Below, one piece after another: positions 16,016 through 22,801 of a stretch of 24,858 nt of DNA; the first letter of the stretch is position 1, and each line of letters opens with the position of its first letter. Under the pieces are notes generated by a model. That model made no database searches and had not been told where the DNA came from. It saw nothing but the letters and a program-made list of their open reading frames with translations. This DNA is from Clostridia bacterium (GTDB lineage Bacteria > Bacillota_A > Clostridia > Christensenellales > Borkfalkiaceae), in assembly GCA_017457015.1 (NCBI GenBank), contig JAFTIG010000074.1, positions 1-24,858 of the forward strand, read 5' to 3'. The position numbers and the translations under genes were made by a program.

Positions 16016-16044
16016 ATTATAAAACTATTATGCGCCTTTGTCAA
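16016..16044 (-). promoter_or_regulatory. Consensus sigma-A promoter of the hrcA operon
   Basis: A perfect TTGACA (16044-16039), 17-nt spacer and perfect TATAAT (16021-16016) on the minus strand, directly upstream of the CIRCE element. A promoter this strong fits an operon held down by a repressor. Confidence 0.93.
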
Positions 16045-16065
16045 GAGATTTACGCGTGTTTTTAA

Positions 16066-16105
16066 AGAAAAAAAGTGCTCTGCAAATTTACTTTGCAAAG
16101 CACTT
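16066..16105 (-). terminator. Intrinsic terminator of the MacB-like transporter gene
   Basis: Arms AAGTGCT-C-TGCAAA (16073-16086) and TTTGCA-A-AGCACTT (16092-16105), with one mismatch, are followed on the minus strand by seven T. It separates the transporter gene from the hrcA promoter. Confidence 0.85.
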
Positions 16106-16120
16106 GGATTTTGTCTTTAT

Positions 16121-18871
16121 TTATTCCGTTCTGAGTGCCACCACAGGATCTTGGTGAGCAGCCTTTCTTGACGGGATAAGCCCCGACAGAACGGTAAGTC
16201 CCACCGACAGCCCTACCATAATGAGTGCCGAAGTTACTGGCAATAACATTATAGAGAAGCCTGCGGCGCTCTTAACGATTATATTTACTATAAATGAAAT
16301 AACGTACGTTACCCCTATGCCGAATAATCCGCTTGCTAAACCTATAACGAGCGTTTCTGCATTGAATAGGTTGGAAACGTCGCGTTTTCTACCGCCTAGT
16401 GAACGGATAACGCCTATTTCTTTTACCCTTTCTACGACTGAAACGTAAGTGATTATCGCTATCATAACACAAGATACTACGAGTGATAAAGACGTAAACG
16501 CTACGAGAGCGATCGTAACAACGTCTATCATTGAGTCAATCATTGAAATAATTAACGCTAGATTGTCGGTGTACTTAATTTCTTCTCTATCTTCCGCCGT
16601 ATAAGTTACGCCGTTTACTACTATATCGCCGTCACCGTTCCATGCGTCAAGGTAAGCCGTGACCTTATCTTTCATTTCAAAGTCGGACGGATAAATGCTT
16701 ATATCGTTCGATACGGGTACACCGCCTACGTTGCGCGCGGATAGCATGTAGTAATCTCCACCAGTAGACATAGATGAATTACCCATCATATTTCCCATCA
16801 TCCCCATCATACTGCTCATAAAACTAGTTGAACCAACAAACCCCGTTGCCGTTTTAAGAGCGGGAATTTCCGTATCGGACGGAGTTTCATCATAAAAATA
16901 TTCGTAAGAATATGTTATGCCGTAAGGCACTTCTATAGTTTCTTCGGGGTTTATAGGGCTTGGTTGCTTCAATATGGTACTTGTGAAAGGATTACCTTCG
17001 CTACTCGCTTCGTGAGCATTTAAGAATACGTTGATTTCGCTAGGGTTAGCCTGCTCGTCGGCAATAATTTTTTCGGCAAGCGCTTGGGTATAATACATGC
17101 CGGCCTTTAAACAACCAAAATTTATATTCTCTTTGGTTTCCAAAATCCCGACGATTTTAAATGTCATGCCGTCTGTAAAACTTGAATCCACTTTGTAATT
17201 GTAAGTAAACGGGTTCATAGGGCTAGTTTGTTTTTCAAATATAACATCGTTAGGATAATAAGTAAAAGTTTTGCCTAAAAGTTCCTCGTAAGTAAACTCT
17301 TTTTTATCAAGATCTGGGTTATAGTTTATATTGGGCTCTTCTTCTGTATTAACCGCACGGTAAGCGATATTCATAAACTCTTCTTGCGTATAATACCCTA
17401 TCTGCGCAAGCGTAAGGTCGGTGAGCGCACGGTCTTTATTTACGACTATCATAAGTTCGTCCGCCTCGTCGGCAAGTTCACCCGTCAAGACGTTATACTG
17501 CGTTTTTATGTAATCGTTATCGGACGGGGCTTGCATAAACGTTGCGCCAAGTTGAGTTATAAGTGATGCCTGCTCTGCGTACTCGGTTTCCTTCATAACG
17601 CTCGTATAAATATTTTTTATCGCAGATATAGACACCGTTTGATTATGCTCGACGTTGAAATCACGCTTAAAGTCGGTATAAATATTGTTGGTTATGTCAA
17701 TACCGTAATCGACCTTAAACGCCGCGTAACCTTTGGGCATTGCTAAAACGTAATCGATATACTCTTGAGTAATATTATTCTTTACCGATATCTTTTCCAT
17801 CGTGTCAAAACTTTTAGCAAGTTGTTCCATAGACGCGTCTACGTTTACATAGCCTTTATTTTTAACGAATTCTACCTTGTCGGAAAAGGACATATCGCCC
17901 ATGATTGCATCCATATCGTAAGCCGTTTCTTGAACGGTAATCGGATTACCAGACAACATATCGTCTTGCATATCTGCAATAAACGTCCTAACCCCCGTCG
18001 ACACGGCTATAACTGCAGATATACCGATAATACCTATCGAGCCTGCAATAGAAGTCAACATCGTTCTCTTTCTCTTTGAGAGTAAGTTTCGTGCCGAAAG
18101 TTTAAACGCCGTCCACCAACTCATTTTGGCTTTAGACTTTTTGTTCTTTTCACGTTCGGAAAGTTGTTCAACGTCCTTTATCTCGTCGTCTTCAGAATAA
18201 GGATTAGTATCTTCCACTATTTCCCCGTCAACTAGTCTTACTATACGGGTAGAGTAACTCTCCGCAATATCGGCGTTGTGCGTTACCATAATAACGAGTT
18301 TATCTTTACTTATCTCTTTTATTAGATCCATTATCTGCACGCTAGTCTTACTGTCAAGTGCGCCAGTCGGTTCATCGGCAAGTAAAATATCCGGCTCGTT
18401 TACGAGTGCACGCGCAATAGCAACCCTTTGGCATTGACCGCCTGAAAGTTGGTTTGGACGTTTATTTTCTTCTCCTTTAAGCCCCACGCGCTCTAGTGCG
18501 TGCATAGCGCGTTTAACGCGTTCTTCTTTGGGAATACCTGAAATAGTAAGTGCAAGTTCAACGTTCCCTAAAACGGTTTGATGCGGTATAAGGTTATAAC
18601 TTTGGAATATAAAACCTATTCTTTGATTGCGGTAAATATCCCAGTCGCGGTCGGTAAAGTTTTTAGTTGACTTACCCGCAATGATAAGGTCACCAGACGT
18701 ATACTTATCAAGCCCGCCTACTATATTAAGCGTTGTGGTTTTTCCGCAACCTGACGGACCTAAAATAGAAACGAACTCACTCTTTCTAAAAGCGATATTT
18801 AAGCCCTTTAACACCTCAATCTCGCCGCCTGCAACTCTATAATTTTTAGTTATATTTTTTAAGCGCAACAT
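16121..18871 (-). CDS. MacB-like ABC transporter, fused ATPase and FtsX-type permease
   Basis: A 916-residue transporter with ATPase and permease in one chain. The ATPase has Walker A GPSGCGKTT (38-46), signature LSGGQCQR (142-149) and Walker B ILLADEP with the following TGALDS, as in the LolD/MacB class. A first membrane helix (about 271-292) is followed by an extracytoplasmic domain of about 475 residues, then three C-terminal helices (about 781-810, 838-868, 872-899) with the FtsX hallmarks VVERVKEIGVIRSLGG. Members of this class are mechanotransmitters for export or envelope processes. The external domain is about twice MacB size and contains a Met-rich stretch (about 685-701). No MacA-like partner is adjacent, as expected for a Gram-positive. 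The substrate is unknown. The start follows AAGGAG. Confidence 0.9.
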   Translation of the reverse strand: MLRLKNITKNYRVAGGEIEVLKGLNIAFRKSEFVSILGPSGCGKTTTLNIVGGLDKYTSGDLIIAGKSTKNFTDRDWDIYRNQRIGFIFQSYNLIPHQTVLGNVELALTISGIPKEERVKRAMHALERVGLKGEENKRPNQLSGGQCQRVAIARALVNEPDILLADEPTGALDSKTSVQIMDLIKEISKDKLVIMVTHNADIAESYSTRIVRLVDGEIVEDTNPYSEDDEIKDVEQLSEREKNKKSKAKMSWWTAFKLSARNLLSKRKRTMLTSIAGSIGIIGISAVIAVSTGVRTFIADMQDDMLSGNPITVQETAYDMDAIMGDMSFSDKVEFVKNKGYVNVDASMEQLAKSFDTMEKISVKNNITQEYIDYVLAMPKGYAAFKVDYGIDITNNIYTDFKRDFNVEHNQTVSISAIKNIYTSVMKETEYAEQASLITQLGATFMQAPSDNDYIKTQYNVLTGELADEADELMIVVNKDRALTDLTLAQIGYYTQEEFMNIAYRAVNTEEEPNINYNPDLDKKEFTYEELLGKTFTYYPNDVIFEKQTSPMNPFTYNYKVDSSFTDGMTFKIVGILETKENINFGCLKAGMYYTQALAEKIIADEQANPSEINVFLNAHEASSEGNPFTSTILKQPSPINPEETIEVPYGITYSYEYFYDETPSDTEIPALKTATGFVGSTSFMSSMMGMMGNMMGNSSMSTGGDYYMLSARNVGGVPVSNDISIYPSDFEMKDKVTAYLDAWNGDGDIVVNGVTYTAEDREEIKYTDNLALIISMIDSMIDVVTIALVAFTSLSLVVSCVMIAIITYVSVVERVKEIGVIRSLGGRKRDVSNLFNAETLVIGLASGLFGIGVTYVISFIVNIIVKSAAGFSIMLLPVTSALIMVGLSVGLTVLSGLIPSRKAAHQDPVVALRTE

Positions 18872-18904
18872 TTTATAATCGCTCCTTCAAATAATAGAAT
18901 TTAA

Positions 18905-18925
18905 TATTGTATATATTATACAATA
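18905..18925. promoter_or_regulatory. 21-bp perfect palindrome over the -10 box of the MacB-like gene
   Basis: Arms TATTGTATA (18905-18913) and TATACAATA (18917-18925) are exact reverse complements with a 3-nt centre. A TATAAT (18920-18915, minus strand) lies within it, about 45 nt before the ATG; the -35 is poor. A repressor dimer here would block the promoter. The regulator is unknown. Confidence 0.55.
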
Positions 18926-18943
18926 AAATTCTTAAAACTGTAT

Positions 18944-18984
18944 TGAAAAAACCTACGGTTTATATAATTTATAACCGTAGGTTT
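18944..18984 (-). terminator. Intrinsic terminator of htpG
   Basis: Perfect arms AACCTACGGTT (18950-18960) and AACCGTAGGTT (18973-18983) with a 12-nt AT-rich loop are followed on the minus strand by a T run. A T-rich stretch on the other side would also allow plus-strand termination. Confidence 0.85.
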
Positions 18985-19019
18985 ATTATTTTTTTAAATT
19001 TTTTGTCGATTTTTTATTC

Positions 19020-20891
19020 TTAAATAATATCTGAGAACGCTTTTACGAATTCGGTGGGGTTTTCAATATTAAGTCCTGCCAAAATTCTTGCCTGTTCGTA
19101 TAAAACGATAGCGTACTTTTTAAGTTTTTCTTTGTCGTTCTCATTGTTTTTAAGTGTTTCCAAAATGCCGTGCTCACTGCTTATTTCAAGTATCTTTTCC
19201 GCTTTCATTTTTCCGTCTGCGTTGGGCATGGAATTAAACACCTTTTCCATTTCAATAGAAACGTCGCCTGCGGACGTTAAGCATACGGGATAATTCTTAA
19301 AGTTTGCGGTTAGTCTTACTTCTTTAACTTTTCCGTCAAGACACTCTTTTATCGCACTCAACAAGTCTTTATTTTCTTCAGCCTTTTGGTCGAGTTCTTT
19401 TTTCTCCACTTCGTTATCCACGGAAAAGTCTTCTTCTGATACCGACTTAAACTTTTTGCCGTCGTAATCCATTAAAATTTTTGCAACGAACTCGTCTACA
19501 CCGTCCTTAAAGAATAATATTTCAAAACCTTTTTCTTTAAGTTTTTCTATCTGTGGAAGCGACGCTATCTTATCGTAACTTTCACCCGATGCATAATAGA
19601 TAAACTCTTGTCCGTCTTGCATTTCTTTGACGTACTCGGAAAGGGTAACGAGTTTTTCCTTCTTTGACGAATAGAACATAAGTAAATCTTTTAATTTATC
19701 CTTGTTCATACCAAAGCCTGCGTAAACGCCGAACTTAATAGAAAGACCAAATTCTGCGAACATCTTTTCGTAATTTTCCCTATCGTCTTCCATCATCTTT
19801 TTAAGTTCGGACGATATTTTCTTTTCCAAACCGTTTGCAATCGCCTTAACTTGTCTATCCTGTTGTAAAATTTCACGGGAAATATTAAGAGAAAGATCTG
19901 AACTGTCTACTATACCGCGAACGAATCCGAAATAATCCGGCAAAAGTTGTTCACATTTTTCCATTATCATAACGCCGTTACAATAAAGTTTAACGCCTTT
20001 TTTATAATCTTTTGAGTAGTAATCGTACGGTGCGCGCGACGGAACGAATAAAAGTGTATCGTACGTTACCGTGCCTTCGATTTTAGCGTATATACTCTTT
20101 AACGGATCGGAATAATCGTGAAATTCGTTTTTATAGAATTCCTTTAAATTCTCATCCGTTACTTCAGCCTTTGGCTTTTTCCATAACGGAACCATACTAT
20201 TTAACGTTTCAAGTTCTTTTACCTGTTCATATTCAGGTTTATCGTCGGGAGAGCCTTCTTTTCTTTTAGAACGGGTTACTTCCATCTGTATCGGGTAACG
20301 AATATAATCGGAATACTCTTTAATGAGCGAACTTATTTTATATTCTTCTAAAAAATCCGAATACTTAAAGTCTTCTACGTCCGCCTTTAAGAAGAGTACG
20401 ATTTTAGTACCGTAACCTTCCTTTTCCGCACTGTCGATAGTGTATCCTTCAACGCCTGCGCTCGTCCACTTGAACGCCTTGTCCGAGCCGTATTTTTTAG
20501 TATATACTATAATTTTATCGGCAACCATAAACGCCGAATAAAACCCAACGCCAAATTGACCTATAAGTTCGTTATCGGTATTGCCTGCGTTTTCTTTCTT
20601 AAACGCGAGCGTACCAGACTCTGCAATAGTACCGAGATTTTTTTCCAAATCTTCTTCACTCATACCGATACCGTTATCTTCAATAACGAGTTTTCTCTGT
20701 TCCTTGTCTATCTCTATGCTAATCTTAAAATCCGAGCCTACGGACGTGTCGGTGAGCGATATAAACTTTAACTTGTCTATAGCGTCGCTTGCGTTTGATA
20801 TAAGTTCACGCAAAAATATTTCTTTATTAGTATAAATTGAATTTATCATTAAATCCAAAATTCTTTTTGATTCGGTCTTAAACTGTTTCAT
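19020..20891 (-). CDS. htpG: Molecular chaperone HtpG (bacterial Hsp90)
   Basis: A 623-residue Hsp90 of normal bacterial length. It is a cytoplasmic ATP-dependent chaperone that remodels late folding intermediates, often with DnaK. The GHKL ATPase domain shows E29, N33 and D37 in FLRELISNASDAIDK, the DNGIGM loop at 72-77 and GQFGVGFYS at 111-119. The middle domain carries the segment SREILQQDRQVK with the expected catalytic arginine. The start follows ATGGAG by 8 nt. It is monocistronic, with its own promoter and terminator, and a CIRCE overlaps the predicted transcription start. In Bacillus subtilis htpG is not in the HrcA regulon, so this control is notable. Confidence 0.98.
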   Translation of the reverse strand: MKQFKTESKRILDLMINSIYTNKEIFLRELISNASDAIDKLKFISLTDTSVGSDFKISIEIDKEQRKLVIEDNGIGMSEEDLEKNLGTIAESGTLAFKKENAGNTDNELIGQFGVGFYSAFMVADKIIVYTKKYGSDKAFKWTSAGVEGYTIDSAEKEGYGTKIVLFLKADVEDFKYSDFLEEYKISSLIKEYSDYIRYPIQMEVTRSKRKEGSPDDKPEYEQVKELETLNSMVPLWKKPKAEVTDENLKEFYKNEFHDYSDPLKSIYAKIEGTVTYDTLLFVPSRAPYDYYSKDYKKGVKLYCNGVMIMEKCEQLLPDYFGFVRGIVDSSDLSLNISREILQQDRQVKAIANGLEKKISSELKKMMEDDRENYEKMFAEFGLSIKFGVYAGFGMNKDKLKDLLMFYSSKKEKLVTLSEYVKEMQDGQEFIYYASGESYDKIASLPQIEKLKEKGFEILFFKDGVDEFVAKILMDYDGKKFKSVSEEDFSVDNEVEKKELDQKAEENKDLLSAIKECLDGKVKEVRLTANFKNYPVCLTSAGDVSIEMEKVFNSMPNADGKMKAEKILEISSEHGILETLKNNENDKEKLKKYAIVLYEQARILAGLNIENPTEFVKAFSDII

Positions 20892-20916
20892 ATTATCTGC
20901 TCCATATTATTAGTTT

Positions 20917-20943
20917 TTAGCACTCTCAACCTTAAAGTGCTAA
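20917..20943 (-). promoter_or_regulatory. CIRCE operator of htpG
   Basis: TTAGCACTC (20917-20925), 9-nt spacer, AAGTGCTAA (20935-20943): one mismatch in 18 arm positions. It overlaps the predicted transcription start, so HrcA binding would block initiation. Confidence 0.92.
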
Positions 20944-20948
20944 TTTAT

Positions 20949-20976
20949 ATTATATACGCTAAAATTTGTTTGTCAA
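20949..20976 (-). promoter_or_regulatory. Sigma-A promoter of htpG
   Basis: Perfect TTGACA (20976-20971) and TATAAT (20954-20949) on the minus strand with a 16-nt spacer, immediately upstream of the CIRCE element. Confidence 0.88.
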
Positions 20977-21002
20977 CCTTTTTTAAGCAAAATTAATTAA
21001 TT

Positions 21003-21046
21003 TTAGAAAAAAATAACAACTCCCCGTAAGGAGGTCCGACGGGGAG
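21003..21046 (-). terminator. Intrinsic terminator of hsp20
   Basis: Arms CTCCCCGT (21020-21027) and ACGGGGAG (21039-21046) with an 11-nt loop are followed on the minus strand by TTGTTATTTTTTT. The loop of the transcript contains ACCUCCUU, the anti-Shine-Dalgarno sequence of 16S rRNA. Confidence 0.85.
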
Positions 21047-21058
21047 CGTTTTTGCCGA

Positions 21059-21478
21059 TTACTCAATTTCTATATTTTTTCTCGGCGGGATTTGCTTTTC
21101 TTTTTTAGGCACGTTTAATACGAGCGTACCGTTGTTGTATTTTGCCTTTACGTCTTCTTCCGTTACGGCGTCGCCAACGTAATAACTCCTTGAGCAGGAA
21201 TAACTTCTTTCTCTTCTGAGATAGTTGTCTTTCTCTTCTTTTTCTTCTCTCTTTGCTTGGATTGTTAAATATCCGTTTTCAAGCGATAAGTTAATATCGC
21301 CTTTATCAAAACCGGGAAGGTCAACCGAAAGTTCAAATTCCTTATCCGTTTCTTTAATATCCGTTCTCATACTATCGGAGCGGGTATAAAAAACCGGCTT
21401 AAAAAAATCGTCGAACGCGCGGTCAAAAAAATCCAAGCCTAAATCGTTACGTCTGTTGTTTGTTAAAAAGTTTCTCAT
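21059..21478 (-). CDS. Hsp20/alpha-crystallin family small heat-shock protein
   Basis: A 139-residue small heat-shock protein that holds unfolding proteins for refolding by DnaK. The N-terminal arm ends at about residue 35. An alpha-crystallin domain follows (FELSVDLPGFDKGDINLSLE, then GYLTIQAKREE). The near-universal GTLVLNVPK motif is at about 117-125, and the tail carries an I-x-I oligomerisation motif (NIEIE). The AAGGAG ribosome binding site precedes the ATG by 8 nt. It is monocistronic, with its own promoter, two overlapping CIRCE elements and a terminator. Together with htpG and the hrcA operon it completes a local set of HrcA-controlled chaperones. Confidence 0.96.
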   Translation of the reverse strand: MRNFLTNNRRNDLGLDFFDRAFDDFFKPVFYTRSDSMRTDIKETDKEFELSVDLPGFDKGDINLSLENGYLTIQAKREEKEEKDNYLRRERSYSCSRSYYVGDAVTEEDVKAKYNNGTLVLNVPKKEKQIPPRKNIEIE

Positions 21479-21521
21479 GTTTACGTCTCCTTTATAATAT
21501 TGTTTTTTATTTATTTTGATT

Positions 21522-21548
21522 TTAGCACTCGATTGTTTTGAGTGTTAG
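21522..21548 (-). promoter_or_regulatory. CIRCE operator A of hsp20
   Basis: TTAGCACTC (21522-21530), 9-nt spacer, GAGTGTTAG (21540-21548): two mismatches in the right arm. It overlaps CIRCE B by 4 nt (TTAG), so the two sites are 23 bp apart, about two helical turns. Confidence 0.85.
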
Positions 21549-21571
21549 CACTCTCAATGCTCGACTGCTAA
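21545..21571 (-). promoter_or_regulatory. CIRCE operator B of hsp20
   Basis: TTAGCACTC (21545-21553), 9-nt spacer, GACTGCTAA (21563-21571): one mismatch. It is the promoter-proximal site, starting a few nt after the expected transcription start. Confidence 0.9.
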
Positions 21572-21582
21572 TTTCAATTATA

Positions 21583-21610
21583 ATTATACACGATATTTTT
21601 TGCTTGTCAA
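21583..21610 (-). promoter_or_regulatory. Sigma-A promoter of hsp20
   Basis: Perfect TTGACA (21610-21605) and TATAAT (21588-21583) on the minus strand with a 16-nt spacer, the same design as the htpG promoter. Confidence 0.88.
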
Positions 21611-21723
21611 GTGTTTTTTATAAAATTTTAAAAATTTTTCAAGCAAATTTTTTCACGAATGTATTAACTATTTTATAGTTTGTGTTTAAGTATAAATATT
21701 ATTCTTCACAAAGCGGTTTTTTA

Positions 21724-21753
21724 TTTGCTAAATTTTATACTTATTTTAGCAAA
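21724..21753. repeat. AT-rich inverted repeat between the hsp20 and lysR-type promoters
   Basis: TTTGCTAAA (21724-21732) and TTTAGCAAA (21745-21753) are exact reverse complements 12 nt apart. It lies about 30 nt upstream of the lysR-type -35 and away from any coding frame. The shape is compatible with a LysR-type binding site, but this is inference. The rest of 21612-21782 is AT-rich with no gene I can support. Confidence 0.4.
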
Positions 21754-21782
21754 AATTACCGTTTATTAATATATCAATTTAC

Positions 21783-21811
21783 TTGTATTAATATAAAAAA
21801 TATGTTATACT
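21783..21811 (+). promoter_or_regulatory. Putative promoter of the lysR-type gene/hydrogenase operon
   Basis: TTGTAT (21783-21788), 17-nt spacer, TATACT (21806-21811), followed by about 50 nt of leader and an AAAGGA site. The leader contains a short imperfect hairpin (CCGCCC / GGACGG) of unknown meaning. Confidence 0.5.
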
Positions 21812-21860
21812 TGATAAAAAACCGCCCAAGCAGAAGGACGGCGCATAAAAGGATTATACT

Positions 21861-22784
21861 ATGAATATTTTACACATGAAATATGCGGTAGAAGTTGCAA
21901 ACACCCGTTCTATAAGCAAGGCTGCGGAAAACCTTTACACGTCGCAACCAAACCTTTCGCGAGCGATCAAAGCGCTAGAAAACGACCTTAAAATTAAGAT
22001 TTTTAAACGCTCGTCCAAAGGTTTAGAAATTACTATCGACGGTGAAGAGTTTTTACTTTACGCTAAAACTGCACTCGCGCAGATAAAGAAAATTGAATCT
22101 ATTTACGAAAATAGGAACGAAAAGAAGTTGCGCTTATCGGTATCCGTGCCGAGAGCAAGTTATTTTTCTTACGCTTTTTCCGACTTTGCAAAAGAGCTTG
22201 ACGATGAGTCTAGCGCAGAAATAATCTATAAAGAAACCAACTCAATGCGCACTATTATTAACGTCGTCAAAGAAGAATACGATCTGGGAATAGTCCGTTA
22301 TCAAAGTGCGTTTGAAAAATATTTTTTCACCCTGTTTGAAGAAAAAAAGTTGAACTACGAAGTTTTAAACGAGTTTACTTACGTTATGGCGGTAAGTAAA
22401 AACAATCCGCTTGCAAAGAAAGACATTATCGTCGCTGAAGACCTTGCAAACTGCATAGAAATTACTCACGGCGACCCGTACGTTCCTTCTCTTCCGCTTA
22501 TCGACGTAAAAAGAGCAGAACTTTCGGAGTTTGCAAAAAAACGTATTATGGTCTTTGAACGTGGAGTTCAATTTACACTTTTAGAACAAGTTCCAAACAC
22601 GTTTATGTGGGTTTCCCCTATACCGGAAGATCTACTTGACAAGTATAATTTAGTTGAAAGAAAATGTGACTTTAATACCAAAACTTATAAAGACGTTTTA
22701 ATTTATCGAAAGAAATATCACTTATCTAAACTCGATAACGAATTTATATCTAGGATCGAAGGCGCAAAACGCAAATATTTTTAA
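21861..22784 (+). CDS. LysR-family transcriptional regulator
   Basis: A 307-residue LTTR of normal length. The N-terminal winged HTH (about residues 1-60) contains SISKAAENLYTSQPNLSRAIKALE and KIFKRSSKGLEIT, both diagnostic. A linker helix follows (to about 88), then an effector-binding domain of periplasmic-binding-protein type. The ATG follows AAAGGA by 8 nt. The hydrogenase starts 17 nt after the stop on the same strand, with no terminator between, so the two are probably co-transcribed. Regulation of hydrogenase expression in response to a metabolite or redox signal is the likely role. The effector is unknown. An inverted repeat upstream may be its operator. Confidence 0.92.
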   Translation: MNILHMKYAVEVANTRSISKAAENLYTSQPNLSRAIKALENDLKIKIFKRSSKGLEITIDGEEFLLYAKTALAQIKKIESIYENRNEKKLRLSVSVPRASYFSYAFSDFAKELDDESSAEIIYKETNSMRTIINVVKEEYDLGIVRYQSAFEKYFFTLFEEKKLNYEVLNEFTYVMAVSKNNPLAKKDIIVAEDLANCIEITHGDPYVPSLPLIDVKRAELSEFAKKRIMVFERGVQFTLLEQVPNTFMWVSPIPEDLLDKYNLVERKCDFNTKTYKDVLIYRKKYHLSKLDNEFISRIEGAKRKYF

Positions 22785-22801
22785 ACTGAAGGATTTTTAC
22801 T

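Noticed and set aside
21682..21864. 60-residue plus-strand frame upstream of the lysR-type gene
   Set aside because: It crosses the predicted lysR-type promoter and an inverted repeat, has an AT-driven composition, lacks a ribosome binding site and overlaps the lysR-type start.
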